Origin: Pseudomonas khorasanensis
GTDB lineage: Bacteria > Pseudomonadota > Gammaproteobacteria > Pseudomonadales > Pseudomonadaceae
Length of the DNA stretch: 64,000 nucleotides
Direction: 5' to 3'
Assembly: GCF_014268505.2 (NCBI RefSeq)
Contig: NZ_JABWQP020000008.1
Location: 62,001-126,000 of the forward strand
The notes under the pieces were generated by a model. It was not told the DNA's origin, ran no database searches, and was given only the letters and a program-made list of their open reading frames with translations. The position numbers were made by a program, and so were the translations under genes. Below, piece by piece: positions 33,762 through 42,573 of the stretch. The stretch's first letter is position 1, and each line of letters starts with the position of its first letter.

Positions 33762-33792
33762 AACGGGCCTGCTGAAGCAGGCCCGTTTTTTT
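33762..33792 (+). terminator. Terminator after the HPF-like gene
   Basis: AACGGGCCTGCT-ga-AGCAGGCCCGTT is followed by seven T in total. It is a perfect 12-base-pair stem 28 bases after the stop codon. Confidence 0.93.
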
Positions 33793-33833
33793 GTTTGTGG
33801 TGTTGGTTGTTTCCCGGCAGGTTTTCAGAGCAT

Positions 33834-34014
33834 AGCCCCTCACCCCAGCCCTCTCCCGAGGGAGAGGGGGCCGACCGAGTTGTCTGAAGAAGCACGTCGA
33901 CCTGAAAGTTCGAGTCGATTATGGATTCCGTAGAACACTTTCAGGTGGATGTAATTATCAAGCATCCCCCAATCAGTCCCCTCTCCCTCCGGGAGAGGGT
34001 TAGGGTGAGGGGCT
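33834..34014. repeat. ~180-bp palindromic element, copy 1
   Basis: Outer arms AGCCCCTCACCC and GGGTGAGGGGCT enclose CCCTCTCCC hairpins and a central module bounded by ACCTGAAAGT (33900-33909) and ACTTTCAGGT (33937-33946). It ends 22 bases beyond the fecA stop. A second copy is at 42386-42565. No ORF is present; it looks non-autonomous. Together with the HPF terminator it fills the ~300-base gap before fecA. Confidence 0.88.
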
Positions 34015-34036
34015 TTTGACTTTCAAAGGGGAGGCG

Positions 34037-36370
34037 TCAGAACGCGACCGACGTCTGCACATAAACCGTGCGCGGCTCGCCCACGTACTTGCCCTTGTTG
34101 TTGTCATCAAACGAGCGAGTGAAGTACTGGGTGTTGAAGATGTTCTTCACCCCCATCGCCACGTTCAAATCCGACAACTGCGGCCCGAAGTCATACCCCG
34201 CACGGCTGCTGAAGAGCATGTAACCCGGGATCTTGCCGGTGCTGCCATCAGCGCTTTCCTTTGACGTATTGGCGTTGTCGGCGAACTGGTCGCTCTGGAA
34301 ACTGCTGTCCAGATTGAGCTTCCACGGGCCTTCGGTATAGCCGACGCCTAGCGTGCCCTTGTGTTTCGAGGAGAACGGCACGCGGTTTCCCTTGTTCGGC
34401 CCGTCTTCGCGAATGGTCGCATCGACATAGGCGTACGAGGCGTACACATCGAAACCGGCCAGCGCCGGGCTCAAGTCATCCAGTGCGTAGTTGACGCTGG
34501 TCTCGATGCCCTGATGGCGGGTTTCGCCTCGGGCGATCACCGAATCGTTGGTCTGGTTGCTTTCGTACTGGTTGTCGAAGTTGATCAGGAACGCGCCGAT
34601 TTCCGCGCGCAATGCACCGTTGTCGTAACGTGTGCCGACTTCCCAGGTGCGCGCCTTCTCCGGTTTCACTTCGCCGCTGGTCACGCGGTTGGGCATCTGG
34701 CTGTACTGCACGCTGCCGAACGAGCCCTCGGTGTTGGCGTACAGATTCCAGCTATCGGTCAGGTGGTAAAGCACGTTCAGCGCCGGCAGTGCGGTGTTGT
34801 AATCACCCTTGTATTTGACGTTGGTCAGATTGTTGGTCTGTTGCGACTCGATCATCTCGTAGCGCACGCCCGGGGTGATGGTCCATTTGCCAATGTCGAT
34901 GCGGTCGTCGACGAAGAACGCATTCGCCTCGGTACCGCCACGTGTGTCGCGGTCGTTGCGGCTGTTGGTAGTCGGGTATTCGTTACTGGCGATGGGGGTG
35001 CGATAGCGCAGTTCATGGCCGGCCTCGTTGATGTAACGGTAGCCGACGCCGACTTCGTGGCTGGTCGGGCCGAGGTCGAAGCCCTGGGCGAAACGGGTTT
35101 CCAGCCCGCGCACCCAATACTCGCGCGGCGACAGCGAGAGAAAGGTGCCCTGATCCAGATAACCGCTGCGCAGGGTTTTGGTGAAGAAAGTGTTGGCGGT
35201 GAATTCGCGGCGATCTTCCTGATAGCGATAGCCGAAGTTGAACATCGTGCGGCGTCCCCAGAATTGGTCTTTGGGGCGCGTTGACTGATAAGGGTCAGCA
35301 TCGTAATCGGCAACGTTCAGACCGCCGGGCATGTCGGCCTTGCCTTCGTAATACTGGGCCATGGCGTTGAAGCTGTTGGCCTCGTCGAGCTGGTATTTGC
35401 CCTTGAGGATCAGGTCGTCGATTTCGGTATCGCTGTGTTCACGCCAGTCGCCGCCGCGCGTGCCGGAGTACAGCAACGCGCCGCCCATACCGTTGGCGTT
35501 GGTGCCGCCGGCCAACAGGTTGGCGCTGGTCTTGAAGCCGTCGTGGCTCGATGACGGGCTGGTTTCCGTCTGGAAACCGCCCTTGACCGTTGGCTCGTCG
35601 GGGATCGCACGGGTCACGAAATTGACCACACCGCCGACGTTCTGCGGGCCATAACGCACCGCCCCACCGCCGCGCACCACGTCCACGGCGTCCATGTTGC
35701 CCATGCTGATCGGCGCGAACGACAACTGCGGCTGACCGTAAGGCGCGAAAGGCACCGGGATGCCGTCCATCAAAACCGTCGAGCGGGCGGCCAGGCGCGG
35801 ATTCAAACCGCGAATGCCGAAGTTCAGCGCCATGTCATGACTGCCAGTGCCGTTGTTCTCGGGCGCATTAACGCCAGGGATGCGGTTGAGCACGTCGCGG
35901 GCCTGAGTCGCGCCCTGACGCTCGAATGCTTCGCGACGGATCACATCGCGTGCGCCGGGGTGTTCGAAGACGTTGATCTGCGCCGCATCGCCAAGCCAAT
36001 CGCCGACCACCGTCGAGGTGTCCAACTCAAGTGCCGCATCATCCACCGGTTGCAGGCTGAACGCATTGTTGCCTTCGGCGCGGGCCTGCAGGCCGGTGCC
36101 TTCGAGCAGGGCATTGAGGCCCTGTTCTGGCGTGTAATTGCCTTCCAGGCCTCGGCTTTGCACGCCGCCGGTGACTTGCGAACCGAATGAAATCAGCACG
36201 CCGGCTTCACGGCCGAACTGGTTCAGTGCGGTTTCCAGCGACGCCGGGGCGATGTGGTAAGCCTTGGCGTCGGCGGCCAGCGCGGCGGGCAGGGCAGTGA
36301 GGCTCAGGCTAGCGCCGAGCACAAGGTTGCGCAGGCTGCGGGCCAGCGGCGTGAGGCGAGTGGGCTGCAT
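34037..36370 (-). CDS. fecA: Ferric dicitrate TonB-dependent receptor
   Basis: A 777-residue outer-membrane receptor very close to E. coli FecA. A signal peptide ends near residue 33. The signalling (STN) domain spans about 35-90 (YHIAPASLETALNQFGREAG). The TonB-box/plug region reads STVVGDWLGDA, then EHPGARDVIRREAF, NRIPGVNAPENNGTGSHDM and FGIRGLNPRLAARSTVLMDG. The barrel ends with an aromatic residue (QTSVAF). It imports ferric citrate and signals to FecR. The ATG at 36370 is preferred; a 17-codon upstream ATG at 36421 gives a non-signal-like leader. A GGAAAG at 36405-36410 (minus) could be the FecI-type -35. Part of fecI-fecR-fecA. Confidence 0.95.
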   Translation of the reverse strand: MQPTRLTPLARSLRNLVLGASLSLTALPAALAADAKAYHIAPASLETALNQFGREAGVLISFGSQVTGGVQSRGLEGNYTPEQGLNALLEGTGLQARAEGNNAFSLQPVDDAALELDTSTVVGDWLGDAAQINVFEHPGARDVIRREAFERQGATQARDVLNRIPGVNAPENNGTGSHDMALNFGIRGLNPRLAARSTVLMDGIPVPFAPYGQPQLSFAPISMGNMDAVDVVRGGGAVRYGPQNVGGVVNFVTRAIPDEPTVKGGFQTETSPSSSHDGFKTSANLLAGGTNANGMGGALLYSGTRGGDWREHSDTEIDDLILKGKYQLDEANSFNAMAQYYEGKADMPGGLNVADYDADPYQSTRPKDQFWGRRTMFNFGYRYQEDRREFTANTFFTKTLRSGYLDQGTFLSLSPREYWVRGLETRFAQGFDLGPTSHEVGVGYRYINEAGHELRYRTPIASNEYPTTNSRNDRDTRGGTEANAFFVDDRIDIGKWTITPGVRYEMIESQQTNNLTNVKYKGDYNTALPALNVLYHLTDSWNLYANTEGSFGSVQYSQMPNRVTSGEVKPEKARTWEVGTRYDNGALRAEIGAFLINFDNQYESNQTNDSVIARGETRHQGIETSVNYALDDLSPALAGFDVYASYAYVDATIREDGPNKGNRVPFSSKHKGTLGVGYTEGPWKLNLDSSFQSDQFADNANTSKESADGSTGKIPGYMLFSSRAGYDFGPQLSDLNVAMGVKNIFNTQYFTRSFDDNNKGKYVGEPRTVYVQTSVAF

Positions 36371-36460
36371 GTCGGATGATCCTGAGAAGGTGGAATCAAG
36401 GGGGCTTTCCTTCTCTGTCACGCCAGATCTGAAAAACGGCTCATTTATTTTGCGTTCTTT

Positions 36461-37393
36461 TTAAGCCCGGGCTTCGACGCTCACCCAATAACGCGTAAAC
36501 CGCTTCACTCTGACCGGCAGACTGATTTGCAGCAGGTCGAGAATCCGCTCGCTGTCATCCAGTGGATACGTTCCGGAAATCAGCAGGTCGGCGACGGCGC
36601 TGTCGCAACTCAACTGGCCGCGACGGTAGCGCCCAAGCTCTTCGAGAAAGTCGCCCAGGCGCATGTGCGCGGCCACCAGCATGCCGTCCGTCCAGGCGCC
36701 GCTGTTGGCGTCCAATGGCTTGGCCTCGCTGACGGAGCTTGCGGTGAAACTCAGCTGACGCGCAGCGGGCAGCAGCATCGGCGCGCGGTAATTGGCGGTC
36801 AGTTCGACCCGCCCTTCAAACAGTGCAACCTGCGTTCGATCGGCGAACTGGCGCACATTGAGGCGTGCGCCTTGAGTCTTCAGTGTGCCTTGCGCCGTTC
36901 GTATGACGAAAGGATTTGCAGCGCTCAGGAGTGCCTCGCCTTCCAGCAGACGAATCAGCCGTTGCGCGCCATCGACATCGGCAGCGCTGGCGGTGTTGAG
37001 TTGCAACGAATCGACGCCGCCCAGCGAAACCTTGCGTCGTTGCCCGACCGGCGTGCGGTAATCGGCGAGCAGCGACGGCAGCGGCGTGTGCTCGCGCAGG
37101 CCCCAGGTCAGCGCCGAACCGGCGCCCAGAATCAGCAACAGTTTCAGCGCCTGCCGACGGCTGTCGGACTTCGGCCCGTTCAGTGCCGCATGGGCCAAAG
37201 GCGAAGACACGCCGCGCAGGCGCTGGTTGACCCGTTGCATGTGTTCCCACGCCCGGCGATGTTCGGTGTGCGCGTCCAGCCATTGCTGCCAGGCAATTTG
37301 CTGGCGCGGGGAAAGCGTGCCTTGCTGCATTTCCAGCAACCAATGCACAGCCTGTTCGGCAACGTGTGAGGAAAAATCCGGCGTGCGGTTCAT
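36461..37393 (-). CDS. fecR: FecR anti-sigma/regulatory protein
   Basis: A 310-residue FecR-family protein. The N-terminal cytoplasmic domain (DUF4880-like) reads EQAVHWLLEMQQG, QQWLDAHTEHRRAWEHM. One membrane span lies near residues 85-102 (LLLILGAGSALTWGL). The periplasmic FecR domain includes GQRRKVSLGGVDSLQLNT and LLEGEALLSA, and a C-terminal STN-like region contacts the receptor. It transmits the FecA signal across the inner membrane to FecI. Its start overlaps the fecI stop (ATGA). Confidence 0.93.
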   Translation of the reverse strand: MNRTPDFSSHVAEQAVHWLLEMQQGTLSPRQQIAWQQWLDAHTEHRRAWEHMQRVNQRLRGVSSPLAHAALNGPKSDSRRQALKLLLILGAGSALTWGLREHTPLPSLLADYRTPVGQRRKVSLGGVDSLQLNTASAADVDGAQRLIRLLEGEALLSAANPFVIRTAQGTLKTQGARLNVRQFADRTQVALFEGRVELTANYRAPMLLPAARQLSFTASSVSEAKPLDANSGAWTDGMLVAAHMRLGDFLEELGRYRRGQLSCDSAVADLLISGTYPLDDSERILDLLQISLPVRVKRFTRYWVSVEARA

Positions 37394-37878
37394 AGCGCGA
37401 AGTAGCAGCGCATCGCCGCTTTGTTCAGATGGCGTTTGACCGTGGCCACGGAAATACCCAGTTCTGCAGCGATCTGTGGATAAGTCAGGCCATCGACCTG
37501 TGCGAGCAGGAAGGCGCCTTTGACCTGACGCGGCAAACCATCGAGCAGTTCATCAAGCTCCGTGAGCGTCTGCAAGATGATCGCTTTGTGTTCTTCCGAC
37601 GGAGCGACCATCTCGGGCATTTGCGCCAGCGTGTCGAGGTAGGCGCGCTCCAGATCCTGTCGCCGGTAATGATTGAACAACACGCGCTTGGCAAGGGTGG
37701 TGAGAAAAGCGCGTGGTTCGATGATTACCGTTGGCTCACGGGCGGTCAGGACCTTGATGAACGTGTCCTGAGCCAGATCCGCCGCGCTGTCCGGGCAGCC
37801 GAGTTTGCGCCGCAGCCAACCGGTGAGCCAGCTGTGATGGGCCTGGTAGAGCGAGTCGACGGAATGGGCGGGCGGCAA
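37390..37878 (-). CDS. fecI: ECF sigma factor FecI
   Basis: A 162-residue iron-starvation ECF sigma factor. Region 2 reads LYQAHHSWLTGWLRRKLG then ADLAQDTFIKVL; region 4 reads LAQVDGLTYPQIAAELGISV then ATVKRHLNKA. It directs transcription of fecA. I prefer the TTG at 37878 (GGAG 8 bases upstream), which gives E. coli FecI length. The frame stays open to a TTG at 37971, but that stretch is not family-like. Translationally coupled to fecR. A Fur-box-like sequence lies upstream in the shared divergent region. Confidence 0.88.
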   Translation of the reverse strand: MPPAHSVDSLYQAHHSWLTGWLRRKLGCPDSAADLAQDTFIKVLTAREPTVIIEPRAFLTTLAKRVLFNHYRRQDLERAYLDTLAQMPEMVAPSEEHKAIILQTLTELDELLDGLPRQVKGAFLLAQVDGLTYPQIAAELGISVATVKRHLNKAAMRCYFAL

Positions 37879-37989
37879 CGATAAGACTCCGGACGCATTG
37901 CTTGCGTAGAGAACGTGCGTTAGAGAACAAGAACGGTTCGCATTGTAGGGCTTGGCAACAGTGTCAGGCAATCAGATGCTTTTGCGTAT

Positions 37990-38012
37990 GAGAATATTTA
38001 TCATTAATATTG
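37990..38012. promoter_or_regulatory. Fur-box-like sequence between the two ECF sigma genes
   Basis: GAGAATATTTATCATTAATA (37990-38009) matches the A+T-rich GATAATGATAATCATTATC Fur consensus well. It is nearly the only A+T-rich stretch in the ~325-base gap between divergent fecI and the second sigma gene. It could repress both in iron-replete cells. I see no other feature in the gap. Confidence 0.65.
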
Positions 38013-38203
38013 CTCGCTTGCTGGTTCGGCTTGTCGGCCGGGCATTCTTCGTTTCGGGTCAATCCATGAAAGGCAAACTCGCCACGCTTCCCATGTCCTA
38101 TCGTCTGGCCACGGTCCCCGGCGTCGCGCGCGGCCTGGGGCTGGCATGAAAGAGGGTTTTCGTCGCGCAATGGCCTGGCGGCACGCCTGGGCGCAGTGCT
38201 GAG

Positions 38204-38770
38204 ATGCTGACTGAGCTGCCACCGGAGTCGCGCGATGGCGAAGCGCGTGGCGCGCGTGCACATTTTCTGCAGGTATTTCTGTCCCAGCGTTCGCAAATGG
38301 AAGCACTGGTGAATCGGCGCGTCGGTTGCCGGGCGACGGCGGCGGATCTGGTGCAGGATCTTTTCCTGCGTTTCTGGCGCCGGCCGCTGGTGCAGGTCGA
38401 AGAGCTCAGCACTTACCTGTTGCGCTGCGCCGGCAACATCGCCATCGACCATTTGCGCAGCGAAGGTGCGCGCAGCCGGGTCAACGAAGGCTGGCAGCCG
38501 GACGAACCCGACAGCCATGGCAGCGGACCCCAGGCAGCGCTCGAAGCGGGGAATGATCTGCGCCATGTCGAAGCGGCGTTGCGCGCGTTGCCCGAACGTA
38601 CCCGGCAGATTTTTTTGCTCAATCGCATTCACGGGCGCAAGTACGCCGAGATCGCCAAGGCCATGGGCCTGTCCCAAAGTGCCGTGGAAAAACATATGAT
38701 GCGCGCCCTCGAGGCCTGCAAGGCCAGCCTGCGCGAACCCACGCCACGCCTGCCAGGGAAAGCACCGTGA
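38204..38770 (+). CDS. ECF sigma factor, FecI-like (iron starvation type)
   Basis: A 188-residue ECF sigma factor. Region 2 is VNRRVGCRATAADLVQDLFL then RFWRRP; region 4 is RTRQIFLLNRIHGRKYAEIA then KAMGLSQSAVEKHMMRAL. It is the first gene of a sigma/anti-sigma/receptor operon, in the order of P. aeruginosa siderophore signalling systems such as fiuI-fiuR-fiuA. It ends inside the next gene (GTGA overlap), so the two are coupled. It should direct transcription of the receptor gene at 39944. Confidence 0.9.
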   Translation: MLTELPPESRDGEARGARAHFLQVFLSQRSQMEALVNRRVGCRATAADLVQDLFLRFWRRPLVQVEELSTYLLRCAGNIAIDHLRSEGARSRVNEGWQPDEPDSHGSGPQAALEAGNDLRHVEAALRALPERTRQIFLLNRIHGRKYAEIAKAMGLSQSAVEKHMMRALEACKASLREPTPRLPGKAP

Positions 38771-39756
38771 AGCCCTCACATCCGATCACTCCGACGCCCG
38801 CTCAGGAGCAGGCCGCGCTGGCCTGGCTGAGCCTGTTGCATGACCAGCCGAGCACCGGCGACCAGCTGACGTTCAGTCAATGGTTGCGCGCCGATCCTGC
38901 CCATGCCGAGGCGTATGCGCGGGCGCAGGTGCTCTGGGAATTGAGCGAAGGCCCGGCGCGCACGCTGGCCGATGAGGAGGCAGTCGCCCTGCAAGGTTTT
39001 CTGCAGGCGATGGAACGCCCGCGTCGCTCATCGTTGCGGCGTTGGTCCGCAGCGCTGGCGATGGCGGCGTGCCTGCTGTTGATGGTCAGCCTCGGCAGCG
39101 GGTGGCAGCCGCAACGCTGGATCGATGATCTGGGCGCCGATTACGTCTCTGCGCCCGGCGAAATCCGCACCGTGACCCTGGCCGATCAAACACAAGTGAC
39201 CCTGGATGCCGACAGTGCGATTGCTGTGGATTTCGGCCAGGGCCAGCGGCGTGTGCAACTGATTCGTGGGGCTGGTTTCTTTAACGTCAGCCACACCGGC
39301 GATCCGTTTGTGGTCGCGGCCGAGCAGGGCGAGGCGCGGGTGCTGGGCACACAGTTCGAAGTGCGCCTGCAACCTCACGGCGCGCAGGTGACGGTATTGT
39401 CCGGGCGTGTCGGCGTGATCGCGGATCTGGATCGCCAACAGCAGATCCTCACCGCCGGCCAGCAAGTTGCCTACGCCGACGGCAAGGCGGAAAAACTGCA
39501 TGCCGTGGACAGTGAGGCGCAGCTGGCGTGGCGTCAGGGTTGGCTGACCTACTACAAAACGACGCTGGCCGACGTGGTGGCGGATTTGCGCCGCTATTAC
39601 CCGGGGCGGATTGTTGTGCTCAATGACGCGCTGGCGGCGCGCAGGGTCAGTGGCAGTTTTCCAAGCAAGGACCCGCAGGCAGTGCTCAATTCGCTGCAGG
39701 GCGTGTTGGGGTTTGAGCAGCATCGGGTGTTGGGTAGTCTGATTATTCTGCGGTGA
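38767..39756 (+). CDS. FecR-family anti-sigma/transmembrane sensor
   Basis: A 329-residue FecR-like protein. The cytoplasmic N-domain reads EQAALAWLSLLHDQPSTGDQ then FSQWLRADPAHAEAYARAQ. A membrane span lies at about 92-110 (SAALAMAACLLLMVSL). The periplasmic FecR domain has APGEIRTVTLADQTQVTLDA and VLGTQFEVRL; the C-terminal STN-like part is TTLADVVADLRRYYPGRIVV. It starts at GTG overlapping the sigma stop. It should relay occupancy of the downstream receptor to its sigma factor. Confidence 0.9.
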   Translation: MKPSHPITPTPAQEQAALAWLSLLHDQPSTGDQLTFSQWLRADPAHAEAYARAQVLWELSEGPARTLADEEAVALQGFLQAMERPRRSSLRRWSAALAMAACLLLMVSLGSGWQPQRWIDDLGADYVSAPGEIRTVTLADQTQVTLDADSAIAVDFGQGQRRVQLIRGAGFFNVSHTGDPFVVAAEQGEARVLGTQFEVRLQPHGAQVTVLSGRVGVIADLDRQQQILTAGQQVAYADGKAEKLHAVDSEAQLAWRQGWLTYYKTTLADVVADLRRYYPGRIVVLNDALAARRVSGSFPSKDPQAVLNSLQGVLGFEQHRVLGSLIILR

Positions 39757-39767
39757 TGCAGAGCAAT

Positions 39768-39829
39768 AAATCGCAGCCTTCGGCAGGGATCGGGTCCAAT
39801 GTAGGAGCTGACGAAGGCTGCGATCTTTT
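39768..39829. repeat. Palindromic repeat (GATCGCAGCCT family)
   Basis: TCGCAGCCTTCGGCAG and CTGACGAAGGCTGCGATC face each other between the FecR-like gene and the receptor gene, inside an otherwise co-directional operon. It is the same family as 661-736. Confidence 0.8.
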
Positions 39830-39892
39830 GATCTTCAGGAATATTTTCGAGTTTGTGGTGAGGTAACCCCAAGCCCCATCCGTGTAGTGACT

Positions 39893-39919
39893 GAAACTGC
39901 GATCCATTCGCATCCGTTG
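39893..39919 (+). promoter_or_regulatory. Candidate ECF-sigma promoter of the receptor gene
   Basis: GAAACT (39893-39898) and CCGTTG (39914-39919) are spaced 15 bases apart and lie 24 bases before the receptor ATG. The GAAAC / CGTT pattern suits ECF sigma promoters of iron systems. Weak evidence, from reading only. Confidence 0.3.
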
Positions 39920-39943
39920 CGGTTCTACACAGGTCATCGAGCA

Positions 39944-42373
39944 ATGAAGTCCAGGGCAAAATCGGGTTTGGTCAAACAGTGGTTGGGCGTATCGGCGTTA
40001 AGTTTTACCGCGTTGGCGCTGCTGCCGATGAGTGTGGCGCTGGCGGCGGAAGCGGTGAGCAATCAGCCGCAGCGGCAGTTCGATTTCGCCTTGGTCGCCA
40101 AACCGCTGCCGCAAGCGTTGAGCGACTTCAGTCGCGTCACCGGGCAAAGCGTGGTCTACACCGATGAAGCGCCTTACGGCCTCAATGCTTCGGCGGTCAA
40201 TGGCCGGATGAGTGCCGAACAAGCGCTGCAACGCTTGCTCGGCAACTCCGGCCTGAGCTTTCGTCGCACCGACAGCCACACCCTGGCGCTTGAGCCGACG
40301 CCTACTGAAGGCGCACTCAATCTTGGCGCCACGACGATCACGTCGATGCGCGACGAATCGATGAGCTATCAGCCGCCGCCAAACAGCTCGGTGATGCGCT
40401 CCTCGGCGTCGCTGCAAGAAACGCCGCAGACCGTCAACGTCATCCCGGCGCAGGTCATTCGCGATCAGGCGCCGCGCAATCTCGATGACGCACTGGCCAA
40501 CGTCAGCGGCATCACTCAGGGCAACACCCTGGGCAGCACGCAGGATTCGGTCATGACCCGCGGTTTCGGTGACAACCGCAACGGTTCGATCATGCGCGAC
40601 GGCATGCCGATCGTGCAGGGCCGTGGCATGAACGCCACGGTGGAACGTGTCGAAGTGCTCAAGGGCCCGGCGTCGTTGCTCTACGGGATTCAGGATCCGG
40701 GCGGCGTGGTCAATCTGGTCAGCAAGAAGCCAGAACTCACTCAGTACAACGCCCTGACCCTGCGCGGCTCGACCTACGGTGACGGCAAGAACGGTAGCGG
40801 CGGCGCCTTCGACAGCACCGGCGCGCTGGGCGATTCCGGCTTCGCCTATCGCATGGTCCTTGATCACGAAGACGAAGATTACTGGCGCAACTTCGGCACT
40901 CACCGCGAGACCTTGATCGCGCCGTCGCTGGCCTGGTACGGCGAGCGCACCACGCTGCTGTTCGCCTACGAGCACCGCGAATTTCTCACCCCGTTCGACC
41001 GTGGCACCTTGATCGATCCGCGCACCAACGACCCTCTGGATATCTCGCGAAAGGAACGACTCGACGAGCCGTTCAACGACATGGAAGGGCGCTCGGATCT
41101 GTACCACTTCGAAGCCGATCACGAACTCAACGACGACTGGAAAGCCCACTTCGGCTATAGCTGGAACCGCGAAACGTACGATGCCAGCCAGGTCCGCGTG
41201 ACCGCCATCAACACCCGCAACGGCACACTGACACGCAGCATGGACGGTACGCAGAATGCGATCAGCACCGATCGTTTCACCACCGCCAGCCTCGAAGGCA
41301 AGGTCAAGGTGCTGGGCATGCAGCACGACCTGGTGTTGGGTGTCGACGACGAGTACCGCAAGATCTATCGCGAGGATCTGATCCGCCAGAAAAGCCTGAC
41401 CACCTTCAGCTACCTCAATCCGGTTTACGGGCGCGAAGTGATGGGCACCACCGTCAGCGCGCCCGACAGCGCACAGACCGATGAACTGCGCAGCGACTCG
41501 GTGTTCCTGCAGGACTCGATCCACCTCAACGATCAATGGATTCTGGTGGCCGGCGGGCGCTTTCAGGAATACGACCAGTACGCCGGCAAAGGCGTGCCGT
41601 TCAAGGCCAACACCGACAGCAACGGCCAGAAATGGGTGCCTCGCGCAGGGCTGGTGTATCGCTACACCGACGCGTTGTCGTTTTACGGCAGCTACACCGA
41701 ATCGTTCAAACCCAACTCGACCATCGCCCCGCTGAGCGGCAGCAGCACCGTGCTCGACGGCAGCATTGCGCCGGAAGAGGCCAAATCCTGGGAGCTCGGC
41801 GCGCGGCTGGACGTGCCGGGCAGCATCACCGGCAATATCGCGCTGTTCGACATCAGGAAACGCAATGTGCTGGTGGCCAACTCCGAAGGGCCGACGACGA
41901 TTTACAGCGCGGCGGGCGAGGTGCGTTCACGCGGGCTGGAAGTGGATGTGAGCGGCCAGCTCAGCGAGCGCTGGAACCTGATCGGCAGCTACGCCTATAC
42001 CGATGCCGAGGTCACCGAAGACCCGGAATACAAAGGCAAGCGTCTGCAAAACGTGGCAAAGAATTCCGGCTCGCTGTCGGCGGTGTACGACTTCGGCAAT
42101 GTGTTGGGTGGCGATCAATTGCGGGTCGGCGCCGGGGCGCGTTATGTCGGTGAGCGCGCCGGTAATGCCGTGAATGATTTTGATCTGCCGAGCTACACCG
42201 TGGCTGATGCGTTTGCGACCTACGACACCAGGATCGAGGGGCAGAAGGTCAAGTTTCAGTTGAACGTGAAGAACCTGTTCGATCGCACCTATTACACCTC
42301 GTCGGCGAGCCGGTTCTTTGTGTCGATGGGGGATTCGCGGCAGGTGTCGCTTTCCAGCACTCTGGAGTTTTGA
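39944..42373 (+). CDS. TonB-dependent siderophore receptor with signalling domain
   Basis: An 809-residue outer-membrane receptor. The signal peptide ends near residue 35 (LLPMSVALAA). An STN signalling domain spans 45-100 (FDFALVAKPLPQALSDFSRV). The plug follows, with ASLQETPQTVNVIPAQVI, NVSGITQGNTLG, MTRGFGDNR, then VEVLKGPASLLYGIQDPGG and VNLVSKKPE. A 22-strand barrel ends SLSSTLEF. The STN domain and gene order show that it signals through the FecR-like/sigma pair. The ligand is probably a hydroxamate or catecholate siderophore used as a xenosiderophore, but it cannot be named. The ATG at 39944 is chosen for its signal peptide; 39887 would bury it. Confidence 0.92.
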   Translation: MKSRAKSGLVKQWLGVSALSFTALALLPMSVALAAEAVSNQPQRQFDFALVAKPLPQALSDFSRVTGQSVVYTDEAPYGLNASAVNGRMSAEQALQRLLGNSGLSFRRTDSHTLALEPTPTEGALNLGATTITSMRDESMSYQPPPNSSVMRSSASLQETPQTVNVIPAQVIRDQAPRNLDDALANVSGITQGNTLGSTQDSVMTRGFGDNRNGSIMRDGMPIVQGRGMNATVERVEVLKGPASLLYGIQDPGGVVNLVSKKPELTQYNALTLRGSTYGDGKNGSGGAFDSTGALGDSGFAYRMVLDHEDEDYWRNFGTHRETLIAPSLAWYGERTTLLFAYEHREFLTPFDRGTLIDPRTNDPLDISRKERLDEPFNDMEGRSDLYHFEADHELNDDWKAHFGYSWNRETYDASQVRVTAINTRNGTLTRSMDGTQNAISTDRFTTASLEGKVKVLGMQHDLVLGVDDEYRKIYREDLIRQKSLTTFSYLNPVYGREVMGTTVSAPDSAQTDELRSDSVFLQDSIHLNDQWILVAGGRFQEYDQYAGKGVPFKANTDSNGQKWVPRAGLVYRYTDALSFYGSYTESFKPNSTIAPLSGSSTVLDGSIAPEEAKSWELGARLDVPGSITGNIALFDIRKRNVLVANSEGPTTIYSAAGEVRSRGLEVDVSGQLSERWNLIGSYAYTDAEVTEDPEYKGKRLQNVAKNSGSLSAVYDFGNVLGGDQLRVGAGARYVGERAGNAVNDFDLPSYTVADAFATYDTRIEGQKVKFQLNVKNLFDRTYYTSSASRFFVSMGDSRQVSLSSTLEF

Positions 42374-42385
42374 GATAAGGTCAAA

Positions 42386-42565
42386 AGCCCCTCACCCTAG
42401 CCCTCTCCCGGAGGAAGAGGGGACTGACCGCGGTGTCTCGCGCTATATGTGGACCTGAAATATCGAGCCGATTATGGATTCGGTGAAGCACTTTCAGGTC
42501 GCCGCAACTCTTCAATCTCCCACGGTCGGCCCCCTCTCCCTTTGGGAGAGGGCTGGGGTGAGGGG
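42386..42565. repeat. ~180-bp palindromic element, copy 2
   Basis: It begins 12 bases after the receptor stop. It has the same architecture as 33834-34014: AGCCCCTCACCC and GGGTGAGGGG ends, CCCTCTCCC hairpins, and a central module from 42453 to ACTTTCAGGT at 42490-42499 containing CGATTATGGATTC. The central module has the same orientation as in copy 1, while the outer arms match in the opposite orientation. Confidence 0.88.
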
Positions 42566-42573
42566 ACTCGGGC

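Noticed and set aside
39998..41536. 512-codon minus-strand frame opposite the siderophore receptor
   Set aside because: Shadow of the receptor gene; no start signal or motif.
33834..42565. Composite transposon carrying the iron genes
   Set aside because: The flanking elements have no transposase, no obvious target duplication was seen, and fec systems are ordinary in pseudomonads. Kept only as a positional observation.
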